Source of the DNA: Zygaena filipendulae
Lineage: Eukaryota; Arthropoda; Insecta; Lepidoptera; Zygaenidae
Length of the DNA: 64,000 bases
Reading direction: 5' to 3'
Assembly: GCA_907165275.2 (NCBI GenBank)
Contig: OU015649.1
Coordinates: 4,804,001 to 4,868,000, forward strand
Shown here piece after piece: positions 12,401-22,697 of this stretch. Every line of letters begins with the position of its first letter. The stretch's first letter is position 1. Below the pieces are notes generated by a model. The model had not been told where the DNA came from, did no database searches, and was given only the letters and a program-made list of their open reading frames with translations. A program made the position numbers and the translations under genes.

Positions 12401-15400
12401 CATCCTTTTATCTCTAAGCGCTCAATAGAAGCTTCCTTTTCAACTGTAGGTATGTCCATAAATTTAGGTACAATATTCGAAAACGCACGATCGATAATAG
12501 TCGATTTATATATATATATATACATACATATATATTATACGCATAGCTCTTCAGTGTGAAGAAAGTAGGGAATTGTGCAGTCCAGTAACCCATTCGGCAA
12601 GCGTTTCCAACATCACATTTCAAGAACCAAATTTTTTTGGTATCTTGCTGGCGAAAGGTTCATGCGGATTGTTAGTCAGGTGTATTTCCAGCGAAGATAG
12701 GATGCGCAACATGATATGTTTATCGAACGAAAGATAAAATTGTCGACACGACAAATATTTGTGGGCGTCCAAGCAAAAAAGTGCAGTAGTTGAGTTAAGA
12801 CTAGATTCGGTCAAACATTTTTTACCACTGGTAGACAAAACGATATATTATGTCAACGAGACTCGATAAATGGCTCGATAAAATTTTATCGTGTTGCGCA
12901 TCCTAGCTCCGCAGGTCACAGCAGTAGGTATTCACAAAACGGAAACACTTGCAAGCCGATCGAAAATACATATTTTTTGTTGCTAAGGTGTGAACAAAGA
13001 TATAACTAACTACTTATTAGAGGTATAGGTATCTACAGTCAATCGCAACAACATTGCTAATGAGGCGTAATTGCGGCAGTAATGTGTTGGGAGCCACAGC
13101 GGACAATAACATTGGAAAACCTTGGTCGGCGACACGGTGACTGATGTGTGATTGTTTGGAAGGGAGCGGGAAGGCGATATATTCAAACTTCTCGTGGTTA
13201 GATTCAATATAATTGTTTAGATTTAGATACAGGCGTGTTTTTTTCTATACATAGTAATATTATAAATGCAAAAGTAATTCTGTCTGCCTGTAAAACCCCC
13301 GGAATGTCTCCGGAAATAATTTCTAGAACATTATTCCCTAACCTCTCTCCCTAGTCCTCATCAGATTGTCAGGTAATTTTTTTTAGGAGAATATTTATTT
13401 TCCTAATATTGGTACAAGGGAGGGCGGTAAAAAAGCGGGCGCGTTATATGGGGGGGGGGGGGGATCTCCAAAAAATGCGTGACGTAATACTTGAACGCTC
13501 CCTATAAGTATCAATTCAAGTATCGAAAGGCGAGATGATATTTATTATTAAAATCGAAGGCTGTATTGCAATAGGTATTCGGTTTTGTATTTTGCCTTGT
13601 CTTATGTATGTGAGAGATGGGCGAGATAAAGAGCCTGCATGCCAAAAAATAAATTGTATTTGTGCAATAATGTACAGAAATGCATTACGTCTTATTATAA
13701 AGACGACTCGGTTGGAAATGAAGTGGATTAATGTATGAAATTAATACTGGTATATACATGTAGATAAATAATAAAATAGGAGATTATCTCTTATTATCTT
13801 TTAGGGTAAGGCCACACTACAAAGAGCTTTGCTTTTTGCTAAGAGTCAGACCAAGCTACTCCCTGAGTGACTTATCCTAGTGAACACATTTATATTGCAT
13901 ACTATCGCAGTTGGCCACATTGGCATCGCATGGTGACTGGCTAGGCATGACGTCACGCCGTGCTACAGTTTATAGCACGTTGTGACGTCACGCGAAATTT
14001 CGACTTGATGTATCTCCGTTATTTATTTATTATCTACGTAAAAAAATAAAAAATACGTGTCTATATAGTATTTTTTATTAATCTACAAGACGAACTAAAT
14101 AGAATTTTGATTTTCTTACCCCGGAACAAGCCTATTACAATAGTGAAAGTGAGTTTTTTATGTGTTTGTTTGTTTGTTACGCGTTCACGACTCTACGGAT
14201 CATCCTGAAATTTTGCATACACGTTTTCAGGGATACAAAGAAGGACATGGGGTAGGTACTTGTATCCCGGAATTCCCGCAGGATCTCCGAAAGTAACGTT
14301 TGTGCAACTGCATAAAATTTTGCATACTACACGGTGTCAGGGGTTATACAGAGAAGGATGGAAGGAAGAAGGACTTTTTGTCCTAGAATCCCGCGGGGAC
14401 ATTACCGCAGGTAAAGCCGCGGGGATCAGCTAGTACTTTTTTAAATAATAAATTTAAAATCTTTTAGCTTATTACTTGGATTTTTTTTTAATTTTTATAA
14501 CTTTACAGCGTTAAAAAGCCGTGAGCTCAAGAAAAAGAAGCTCTTCGAGAAGAACTAATAATATGTAACTTATCACAAAATTTTTATTAAAGCCAACTTA
14601 ATGACTCTATATTAAATTCATTGGAACTTGGCAATAGTAAATATGTCTCAATTGTCCTCAAGGCAACGCGATGCCGCGTTCAAGATCATTCTATCTTGGA
14701 ATTTATGACGAAGATAAATGATGACACCATAATACATAATATATATATTACTTCTTTGCTAAATAGAAATAATGAAAAACTCGCGAACTCATCTTTAGGC
14801 GATTAGTTAAGTTAAAATATATCCTTCAAAATACACTTTTTATATGAATTTCATAGTTTTTATGAAATAACGAAAATAAAATATTTCAAAAAATTATCTA
14901 ACTAATCCCGCTGTTTTACCTACTATGGAAGATTTCAGGATTTCCCCGAAATTCCCTATTATACCGAAGAATAGAGATTATATTATAAAGAAGCGATACT
15001 CTTCGCCTCCCACCAATTTCACGCCTCCTCATACCCCGCGAAAGTTTCTTGGAAATTCCGAAGAAATAATTATTCACTGACAGCTGACAGTTACATACGC
15101 AACACGCACAACACGTGTACGTATACAAGCCGGCCGTCTTTACTTGTGGGAAAGTACTTGAATCAGTTCATTTGTATGGAGTGTCATCGGACTGATTATA
15201 CCTATTAAACCTGTCGCTTGTTTAGGGAAAGTCTACGATTTCAGATTTTTTAAATACTTCCCCACATTTATATACACCCAAAGATTGTCTGGAAGAGATC
15301 GCTAGTAAAGCGATAAGACCGCCTTTTGTATGCCTTTAGTTATAAGTTTTTGTTATTACACTGTAACATTATTTTGGTGTACAATAAAGTGTATTCTATT

Positions 15401-17483
15401 CTATTCTATTCTATATACATTCGTACCTACTACCTACTAGCTTTTACACATGATTAATTAAAATGTATAAAAGTAGAGTAGATGTAAGATTTTTGTAATG
15501 TAAGGTCATAACCAAAACATTTTATCAGATATTTTCCTATAGTATCGTTAGTAAAATTAAGTAGTAGTCTTTCATAATTTTTCGGATCTTATCGGATTAA
15601 AATTTTGTTTGAAATAGTTTTATTATACTTTGAATCAAGTTTAATGTAGAAGAGACGCAACTGTTTCGCTTTTAATGATTTCATATTATGTCCTTGAAAT
15701 TGTACGATGTTACATAATCACACACTTACCTACTCCCCTGAAATAGAAAATGGTTTATCTTTTTTGAGAATACCTACAATGGTAATTTAGTATATAGTTT
15801 GGGGACTAATTAGTTTTCATGTTTGATTTACTATATGATTATAATTAAACTGTACGTAGACCGTACCGGATGTACCTACTAATGTAATTTTCAAAGTAGT
15901 AAATCTATCTAAGAAATCGGACTCCAACATAACCACTCCTAAATTGTCTTAACTGGACTAAATAAACGTCAGTTACGTGCCATGTCTAAGTTAAATATAA
16001 TAACAACAATATAATGCATACTGCACAAGTAATTCTGTCACGCACGAGTAAATCTCAAAGGAAAAGCGCTTTCCCTACGCGCTACATGAGCGGGTCGAAT
16101 TTGCAGCGTTGAGGAAGGGCCAAGCGGGGCGGGCGGGGGGCCCCAATAGGGAAGTGTTACCCCTACCGCTGCCTTCCCGGGACATAGGGGTCTCCCCCGC
16201 GCGAGCAACCATGACCTTGACAGGTCAACGGCACGAGTACGCTTTCACTTTTCTATGAACTTTGTATGATAATATTATTGTGAACTCGATGTGAACTAGT
16301 TACCGTAATCCGGTTTTAATAAAGTTAGGCCGCGAAACGAGTCAATGGTAGGTACGAAACGAGTAATGGTTGTAGGTTTCATGGGTTTTAAAATTTAATG
16401 AAGAACTGATTCAAAAATTTAAATAACTCCGTGATTTTTAGAATTTCGTAACTAATGAAGCACAGTTGTATTTCTACATATTATTTATTACCTTTAATAC
16501 ATAGTTTAGTTAATTATCTGTATTAAAGATTTGCAACATATTGGTAGGTATACTATTCTAACTTTGTGCTAAGATTGAAAAATATACTTATTAACTTATA
16601 ATTTAAGTAAAAAATATCTTTGAAAAACGCTTTTATATTTTACAAGTTAAATAAGTACATTTATAATAGTAACTTTTACCGATAAGTTACATTAATATAC
16701 CTACATACATGCAACTAATCGTTATTATAAAAATATGGTAATTGCCCTTTACAGACCACTAGATGACGTAGTGCTGGTGTATAATTGTGATGTCACTTTC
16801 AGTGAAAATTGTGAAAACTTTCAGTTTACAAACTAAAGTCATTCTGGTGGGTAGGTAAAGGTGTTCTGTTGGATGCTCGCACATTAGTAATACTATAGGT
16901 ATCATGCGAAATCACCGGCAACGCCAACTGTTTACAATCTGTCGTTGACATATAACACATAGGTACCTACATATTACCACAGATTTTTTTTTATGTCATA
17001 GGGGGCAAACGGGCAAGTGGTACACCTGTGGAGCTAGGATGCGCAACATGATATGTTTATCGAACGAAAGATAAAATTGTCGACACGACAAATATTTGTG
17101 GGCGTCCAAGCAAAAAAGTGCAGTAGTGGGGTATTGAGTTAAGACTAGATTCGGTTAAACATTTTTTACCACTGGTAGACAAAACGATATATTATGTCGA
17201 CGAGAATCGATAAAATGGCTCGATAAAATTTTATCATGTTGCGCATCCTAGCTCCACTGATGGTTAGTGATTACCGCCGCCCATAGACATCTGCAACACC
17301 AGAAGGCATGCAGGTGCGTTGCCGACCTGAAATGGGCATGGAACAGATAATATTATATGATGCTAGGTACATACTGTTGGCGCATTTTTCTGGTACCGGC
17401 AGCGAAAGAAATCGGCCGGCTTGCTGGGCGGCCGACAGCGCCGACAGCGCCGCCGCGCACGCTACCACCAACCACGTTCGCAT
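6456..17483 (-). CDS. secreted single C-type lectin domain (CTLD) protein, four coding exons
   Basis: Exons in transcript order are 17483-17375, 9681-9502, 7773-7637 and 6701-6456. All three joins are GT-AG and phase-consistent and rebuild Arg37 and Asn97 across junctions, giving 223 aa. Residues 1-19 (MRTWLVVACAAALSALSAA) form a signal peptide. The CTLD runs from about 38 to 206, opening with FFYRGHNYFYSGH and carrying Cys71, Cys75, Cys109, Cys114, Cys177, Cys196 and Cys204. A QPD triplet (162-164) sits where galactose-type calcium and sugar residues lie, but the usual WND is WHD (191-193). One N-glycosylation site (NGT 171-173) is visible. The protein is probably extracellular; the ligand is unknown. 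From memory it looks like a conserved insect CTLD orthologue group with Drosophila members, but I cannot name the gene. The start ATG lies directly after a TTCCAG acceptor, so the 5' UTR must come from an upstream exon. The first coding intron (7.7 kb) is full of repeats. Confidence 0.88.
6732..6936 (+). mobile_element. Helitron-like copy just beyond lectin last exon
   Basis: TCCTTACATATTATAAATC start and GGGGGACAGCTAG end, with a CCGCG hairpin. It lies 31 bp into the intron upstream of lectin exon 4. Confidence 0.65.
7005..7215 (-). mobile_element. LINE 3' end with microsatellite tail
   Basis: On the - strand: GGAAGAGATCGCTCTGAGCG, ATAAGACCGCC, then AATAAAGAG and an (ATT)n tail written as (AAT)n at 7077-7100. 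It is in the same family as 15287-15413. Confidence 0.65.
7351..7548 (+). mobile_element. Helitron-like copy
   Basis: TCTACTAATATTAAAAAG start, GTTTGTTTGTTTG run, CACGGGTGAAACCGCG hairpin and CAGTTAG end (last C to T change). Confidence 0.6.
8453..8612 (+). mobile_element. Helitron-like copy, 3'-truncated
   Basis: TCCTTTACTATAAATGCG start and ACGATGTCAAGGGTA body. The 3' hairpin is lost. A second 5' fragment of the family follows at about 8690-8790. Confidence 0.55.
9135..9425 (+). mobile_element. foldback element P, partial copy
   Basis: Starts AAACCGACTTCC... and contains inverted arms of about 50 bp (9229-9287 and 9371-9421) around a loop with GAAGAGCTGGTGGCGGGAG. The outer right arm is missing. 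A related end (CCTCCCCCTTTTTGCAAGTTGG) lies at about 9825-9853, on the other side of lectin exon 2. Confidence 0.7.
10003..10174 (-). mobile_element. Helitron-like copy
   Basis: CTAGCTGTCCCCCGCG at the left with GGAGTTCCCGCGGG inside; 5' end worn. Confidence 0.6.
10190..10460 (+). mobile_element. Helitron-like subtype B segments
   Basis: Two successive CTGCGGGAATTCCGA-type blocks, with CGATTCTCCGAAACGG and TGACGGGACTTTCACTG between them, as at 43105-43381. Another fragment of the subtype follows at 10610-10760. Confidence 0.5.
10497..10615 (-). repeat. short repeat C, copy 1
   Basis: Complement of 13805-13925: shared CTACAAAGAGCTT, GAGTGACT(A/T)ATCCTAGTG and CTACTATCGC. Ends with AAAGAGCT words in both orientations, suggesting a small TIR element. 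Confidence 0.5.
10760..12240. other. lectin intron 1, unexplained stretch
   Basis: AT-rich with no convincing coding exon or recognised repeat; short open frames only. Confidence 0.4.
12241..12410 (-). repeat. SINE-like repeat, head fragment
   Basis: Read on the - strand it contains GAGCTCAGTGGTTGG-type sequence (written CCAACCACTGAGCTTT on +) like the head at 48360, followed by CGAATACCC and other tRNA-like words. It is degraded. Confidence 0.35.
12692..12910. mobile_element. MITE, same family as 17030, copy 2
   Basis: About 215 bp closely matches the copy at 17030-17255 (shared AACATGATATGTTTATCG, GTGGGCGTCCAAGC). The right end is intact and the left end decayed. CAG on both sides may be the target duplication. 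It lies in lectin intron 1. Confidence 0.75.
13450..13463 (+). repeat. poly(G) run
   Basis: Fourteen consecutive G, directly after a short GC-richer patch. Confidence 0.9.
13805..13925 (+). repeat. short repeat C, copy 2
   Basis: Starts GGCCACACTACAAAGAGC. Matches 10497-10615 in inverted orientation. Confidence 0.5.
13955..14105. mobile_element. MITE D fragment
   Basis: CGTGACGTCACGCGAAATTTC through AAATACGTGTCTATATAG to ACAAGACGAACTAAAT matches the inverted 51365-51500 part of the element at 51.4 kb. Confidence 0.55.
14131..14433 (+). mobile_element. Helitron-like copy, internally doubled
   Basis: Two CCGGAATTCCCGCAGGA/CCTAGAATCCCGCGG blocks, hairpin GCAGGTAAAGCCGCGG and end GATCAGCTAG. 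Confidence 0.6.
14507..14557 (+). pseudogene. possible terminal exon or coding remnant
   Basis: A TTTACAG acceptor after a T-rich tract precedes LKSRELKKKKLFEKN and a TAA. Codons such as CTC, AAG and TTC are unlike the AT-rich intron around it. No upstream exon on this strand was found. It may be the 3' end of an inserted or fragmented gene. Confidence 0.25.
14975..15055. repeat. repeat E, copy 1
   Basis: CTTCGCCTCCCACCAATTTC through CCCCGCGAAAGTTTC is the inverse of 51173-51235. Confidence 0.6.
15287..15413 (+). mobile_element. LINE 3' end with ATTCT tail
   Basis: GTCTGGAAGAGATCGC, AGCGATAAGACCGCC, AATAAAG and four ATTCT units form the end of a common interspersed non-LTR element. Confidence 0.7.
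15415..16980. other. lectin intron 1, no gene; holds a GC-rich patch
   Basis: Mostly AT-rich. 16080-16215 is strongly GC-rich (CGGGGCGGGCGGGGGG) without a supported open frame and may be regulatory. Confidence 0.4.
16212..16227. promoter_or_regulatory. possible nuclear-receptor site, everted repeat
   Basis: TGACCTTGACAGGTCA holds two exact AGGTCA half-sites facing outward with four bases between (ER4). It lies at the edge of the GC-rich patch in lectin intron 1. Function is inferred. Confidence 0.3.
16983..17345 (-). repeat. SINE-like repeat B, split by a MITE, beside lectin exon 1
   Basis: 17256-17345 matches the reverse complement of 48555-48620 (ACGCACCTGCATGCCTTCTG, GGGCGGCGGTAAT). 16990-17029 matches the adjoining part of that repeat. 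The repeat ends about 30 bp from the splice donor of the signal-peptide exon. Confidence 0.65.
17030..17255. mobile_element. MITE, possibly PIF/Harbinger-like, copy 1
   Basis: The ends TGGAGCTAGGATGCGCAAC and its complement bound about 226 bp. The flanking CTG is duplicated, and comparison with the uninterrupted repeat at 48.6 kb shows that it split a SINE-like repeat there. A 3-bp CWG-type duplication suits PIF/Harbinger; the superfamily is inferred. Confidence 0.75.
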
Positions 17484-17562
17484 CTGGAACAACACGGCAG
17501 ACGTTCAACGTACATCCTCAATGTACATTCAGCTAGAGAAGCGGGTACTAAAACACCTTCAT

Positions 17563-17788
17563 AAATAATAATAATAATCCACTTCACAGATCTACTGAAT
17601 CCCACAGTTGTCCTAAGCTATTATTAGCTTGTGGCATGGAAACCAAGCAAACGTGGGATACATAGAATTATATGTATGTATATTATATCATATATTGAAT
17701 TATACCATAGATATATAAACACGCCCAGATAGGAATGTGGAACCCTGTGTTCATCACACAAAGTCCACCCCCACCGGGATTCGAACCA
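17563..17788 (-). mobile_element. SINE A copy, head lost
   Basis: Starts in an AAT-repeat tail, contains GAAACCAAGCAAACGTGG and ends in the B-box complement GGGATTCGAACC. The tRNA head beyond is missing. It lies just upstream of lectin coding exon 1. Confidence 0.7.
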
Positions 17789-17924
17789 TGTTATTAAAAG
17801 CAAAAATACAGCTTATATCTATCAGTTCTTACAAACATCAAAAGGGTGACCATCGTGGAATCGGTTCACAGGATGGTTTCTCATCGTCAACGACGTGCCT
17901 AAGCCTACTCGATTCGGTACAAAA

Positions 17925-18178
17925 TATTTGCGGCCCCCTTTAGCTGTAGCTTTGCTGTATGGGAGCCCCGTTAAAAATCCTTAAAAATATTTTTTGACAA
18001 TTTATATAGGTAGCTTTGGGTCATCAATATACGTATAGTGTATACTGTACAAAATTGAAGATTGTAGGTTCTTCGGTTTGGCTGTATAGCCCATGTGTCA
18101 GACGACGGACAGACGGATACTGACAGCAATAGGGTTCCTTTCGGACCCGTCGGGTACGGAACCCTAAAAAGCGTAAAA
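17925..18178. repeat. SINE-like repeat with GGGTTCC...GGAACCC ends
   Basis: Contains CGGACCCGTCGGGTACGGAA followed by CCCTAAAAA, a form common in interspersed lepidopteran repeats. One copy is seen here. Confidence 0.4.
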
Positions 18179-18179
18179 A

Positions 18180-19499
18180 ATAAACAAACTGCATTTATTT
18201 TGCATTTATATTATGGTGTTAATAAAATAATTTAAAATATTCATGATATTGAGAGGAAGAAATAGATATCGTATAAAAAAAAATTTGAATTACCTACATG
18301 GATCAATTAATATAAGTAATAATTGTTGAAAAATTAAAATATTTAGGTACTTAGGCTTGTTTAAGTCTTCTATGATACACTTTCAAGATATTCTATCTCG
18401 TTCGTTGCGATGGAAAATGAAAAAAAAATAAAATAAAGACTTGAAATCATAATAAGTTTATTGATACGGGCTTTAATGAGAGAGCTAGGTAATTGCCACT
18501 TTGGTAGCGTAAGTGGTGATCGCGATTAACCCAATTAGGTATGTCACTTTTATTCAAGTATAATAATCTTTTGCACAAAATATTATTTGATCTACACTGT
18601 AAATACGGTTGTAAGTACATTATGTTGATACCTCATTAACTTTTTAGCCCCTCGAGCACTTAGAAGTAATGAAATCTCCAAATGTCAACTGGTAGCCGAG
18701 TAATGCAACTTTATTGTATTTTAATGTATCATTAGTCGATGACCGCGGTTTCACCCGCATGAATTTTAGGATTCCCTTAGAGACTCCGGAATAAAATCCG
18801 TTCGGTGGTTTCGGAAATAGCGTGAAAAGATAGATAGACAAAACATTCAAACATCATAACATTAAAATTGCTTTTTTGTGTTCTAATACTCCTCTGTTTT
18901 ACAGTTCTCTCTCAATTTTGGTTAATTATTAAATATATTCAATGTCACTATACATATAGACATTCGGAATTTATTATTTGTAAATAGATATATCTAATAA
19001 GGCAATTATAGTTTAACAGAAGTACGTATATACTGATGAAAAGAACACACAGCAACCCAGCGAGCCTCACGATTAGCTTTTAAAACGAAACTGAACTTCG
19101 TGATGCAAGTCGAAACACTGTCACGGATGTACTATGCATACATAGCGGGTTATGTGGTAACAAAAACCTGTGACAGAATTTAACTCATACGAAACGCTGT
19201 TTTATCTGATTCAGAAAAATACTTAGTTAAGTATGTACATATTTATTCACAAAAGAAAATTTTTTGGTTACTTAGTCCGTTAGGGAATAACATTTCGTGT
19301 AGGTTCATTTTATCTATCTAGCAATTACAAAAAACGACGAATAAAAATTTTCTTTGTTGCGGACAGATCGTACCATTGTGTAGTGCGTTCGCGACCTATC
19401 GAGGTAATCGACAGTGGCAAATGTCACATTATTGAGTAATACCATACACGACGTGTTCTTTATTATTATTATAAAATATAAAACACCCTTTCATTTATA
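18180..19499. other. gap in the presumed lectin 5' intron
   Basis: Contains a Helitron-like fragment at 18737-18853 (CCGCGGTTTCACCCGC). Otherwise AT-rich without a supported gene. Confidence 0.4.
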
Positions 19500-19692
19500 C
19501 CAATATTATTATATTACAAAGCGGATGTGAGTTTGCTTGTTTGTTTGCTTGGTTCGCATTCATCATGAAATTTTGCATAGCTACATTTGAACTTGTCAGG
19601 AATACCTATAGTAAAGAACTTGGGGTACTAAATCCCGGAATGATCTCGGAAACTCCGAAGTTAACGCGAGTGAAACCACAAGGAACAGGTAG
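19500..19692 (+). mobile_element. Helitron-like copy
   Basis: ATTACAAAGCGGATGTGAG start region, ACGCGAGTGAAACCACAAGG hairpin remnant, CAGGTAGT end. Confidence 0.55.
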
Positions 19693-19886
19693 TAAAGATT
19701 TATAGAATTCTTCCATTGATAGAAAGTTGCAGTATACTTTCATCCTGGTACAAAAGTTAAAAAAAGAATCCCGAAAAGCATGACGTGTGCAGAACTTCGG
19801 GTAAACAGCTGGTGTTAAATACATTTCGTCCGTCTTAACGAAATTCGTTTTTAATAAAAAAAAAATATTATTCGATTCAATATTAT

Positions 19887-19926
19887 TATATAGATAATAC
19901 TTACCAGAGTAAGTATTATCTATATA
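19887..19926. repeat. perfect 18-bp inverted repeat, 4-base loop
   Basis: TATATAGATAATACTTAC, loop CAGA, then its exact complement GTAAGTATTATCTATATA. Confidence 0.85.
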
Positions 19927-20183
19927 AAGGAAAATGATGAAATCAATATCGGACCACTCACTTATGGTTACTCAAAGTCGTAAAATAAGGTAACCGTTGG
20001 CTGTTATACGATAATAACCGTCAAGATTATTAAGATTTACAAGTTTTACAGCTTAGCGTCGCGACGTCAATCGGCGCCCGCGCCGTGGCCATAGGTATCT
20101 TATTTTGAACTAGTAGATCTCGCCATAGCTGATGATCTCATTGACATGAGATAAGTAAATTGGTTATTGGATTTAAAAGTAAA

Positions 20184-20472
20184 TCCTTACTAATATTATA
20201 AATGCCAAAATGAGTTTGTTTGTTTGTCACGCTTTCACGCCTCAACGGATCATCATTAAGCATAAACGTTGTCAGAAATATAGAGAAGGCCGTAGGGTAC
20301 TTTTTGTCCCAGAAATCCCGATGGAACTCCGAACTTAACGCGGATGAAACTGCATTAAATTCTGCATACTACACGTTGTCAGAGGCACAGAAATGCATAC
20401 AGGATACTTTTATTCCGGGATTCCCGTGTGATCTCTAAAATTAACGCGGGTAAAACAGCGGGGAACAGCTAG
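20184..20472 (+). mobile_element. Helitron-like copy
   Basis: TCCTTACTAATATTATAAAT start, doubled body and GGGAACAGCTAG end. Confidence 0.7.
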
Positions 20473-20859
20473 TTAGTAAAATTTTTTTAAACGTACCTAT
20501 GATTCGACCCCTAAACCTCTGAAACAGGACTACAGACGAAACGTTCATATTCATTGGAATGTTCTAGGTGGTGACTGGTGACACATTGGTCAACCGTACG
20601 CCGTTCTTATTACGGTATTACGTAAAAACGAGTGTGTCGTTGTCCGCGCCGTGTCTGTCATCCGGCGTCGCCTCGAGCGACACAATCGCAAACACACGCA
20701 CCGTGAAATGCGACCCGATAATAATCGCATATCTGTGACATAATTAATCACCAAAAACCAACTCCTTTTATTTAAATTAAAAAGTCAAACTCGTTACCTA
20801 ATTGATTTTGTCAATCAAAAAATATGTTATTAATTTTTTTTTGTTACTTCATAACACAC

Positions 20860-21117
20860 AGGTCGACTTGATCCCACAGTAAGCTATTATTAGCTTGAGT
20901 CGTACTTCGTAGAAACCAAGCAAACTTGGTATATACTACATATAATTACATATTATATATTATACTCTAGATATATAAACACTTGGGTTGTTTTATGTGG
21001 GACTGGAAAGTGGAACCCTGCTGTGCTCATCACACAAAGTGCACCCCCACCGGGAATCGAACCGGAACCACTTAATTAGCGGGCTGACATGGTGACCTAC
21101 TATGCCAATCGGGTCAT
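20860..21117 (-). mobile_element. SINE A copy
   Basis: Reverse complement of the SINE A layout: tail and body on the left (GAAACCAAGCAAAC), B-box complement GGGAATCGAACC, and head CCTACTATGCCAATCGGGT on the right. Confidence 0.75.
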
Positions 21118-22386
21118 CAATGGCCGTATAACAACAATTCAATAAGCACATTACCAGTTACTCTTATAAGCACAATGTTTGCCCAACTCAGAAACTGGTT
21201 AAGGATATATTATGTATTTAAAGATAATCCGGTCATAAAGATGTACCTACTCAGGTGAGGAGACGCAAAAAAATTGACATTAATAATAAACGTCGTGGTA
21301 CATTGCAGCGTGTACCCGGAAGTTGTCTGTTGTCATGCGGACAGCATGAAGTCACCAAGTGTGTGGCCTTGACACGCTTGTAGTAGGACGGACTGATTAC
21401 CGTAAGAGCATAATATAATTGCTATACATCCGCCATTGTCGATACCGAAGATGTTATACGGACGTCACGAGAATGTCAATGGTACAATATATCCGAGCCC
21501 GCGCCTTCGCCGTCACGGTCTCTTAGACTTTAATTAACCTTCATCAGCAGGTTATATCCAATACTCAAATGACTATTATTATAAAATAATTTTCTACTAT
21601 AGCTGTTACCCGCAGTTCGATCCACGCTAATGCGGAATTTTATCAAAAGAAAAGTTAGCAATTAGTAGACGTCTATGCAAGTCTTTTCTACCTCTTATTT
21701 TTTAACTCAGTCACAGCCTTGATACAACAAAGGAAAAGTAAATCTTTGACAAGGTTTTCCAAGACTAACTAAAACATAGCATTTCGTTAGGTATTCGTAT
21801 AATTTAACACACTATTAAATACAGACTGAAATGAAAATTTAGAACTGTTAAACAATGCATATGAAACAAAGCGCGACAATGAATGGTATTCATCACAATG
21901 TTAGTTTATGTCCCAATCGCGAATGTAGTGTGATGTTCTCACTAATTGAAACAATGCTGTACGCTGCGTTTCGCAAGCGGCCCGCCCGAGGCCGGTCGTC
22001 CGCCGGCGTCGGTCACGATCTGGCGCGTCGTGAGCCAAACACGGTGCACTTTAACGATTTGCCAAACACCACCACTGCCCTCCAGCTAAAGAGTAAAGAG
22101 CCAACCTTCCACCCTGCTTTATCAGAGAACTGTGTGCGTTTTGTAATGATAATGCAGCGCGTACGTTGTTTAACTATGCAGGAGCCTTATTCACTACGAC
22201 CAACAACAATCCGTGCCCATAACGCGCTTCCCAAAAATACAATCCCAAACTTTTCAGATGCCAAAATATTAGAAATTAAGATTCTGTAAGAAACGTTATA
22301 AATACGTTTTTGGAAATGAAACTTCTTTGAGAATGAGGGAAAGACAATTATTGTGGCTCGTTATCTTAACGCGTTGTTACGAGCAA
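21118..22386. other. no recognised gene
   Basis: Holds a 144-codon frame at 21855-22289 without domain, splice context or low-complexity explanation, and a Helitron-like fragment at 21598-21650. GC-richer patches at 21460-21520 and 21975-22040. Confidence 0.35.
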
Positions 22387-22564
22387 TCTATACCAATATT
22401 ATAAAGATGAAAGATTTGATTTTTTGTTTGTTTGTTTTTATTTAACTCAAAAACTAATGGACCCATTTCAAAAATTCCTTCACCATTAGAATGCTACTAT
22501 TGTAACCCGGAATTACCGCGAAAACACTAAAATTACTGCGGGTGAAACCGCGGGCAAAAGCTAG
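22387..22564 (+). mobile_element. Helitron-like copy
   Basis: TCTATACCAATATTATAAAG start, CGGGTGAAACCGCGG hairpin, AAAGCTAG end. Confidence 0.65.
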
Positions 22565-22659
22565 TCTTTTTCTCCTCGTCGTGGCCCAAGATGTTTCACT
22601 CCAAAAAACAAACGTGTGTTATGGTATAAAGAATACCACCCAGAATTTGTGTCACTAGC

Positions 22660-22697
22660 GAGTTTGCTATAGTTCTGCAGCAGAACTATAGCAACTC
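22660..22697. repeat. inverted repeat, about 18-bp arms
   Basis: GAGTTTGCTATAGTTCTGC is followed at once by GCAGAACTATAGCAACTC, its complement with one base missing. Confidence 0.75.

Noticed and set aside
21855..22289. 144-codon + strand frame
   Set aside because: No domain, no signal or membrane segment, no splice partner; composition is mixed. Kept only as a note.
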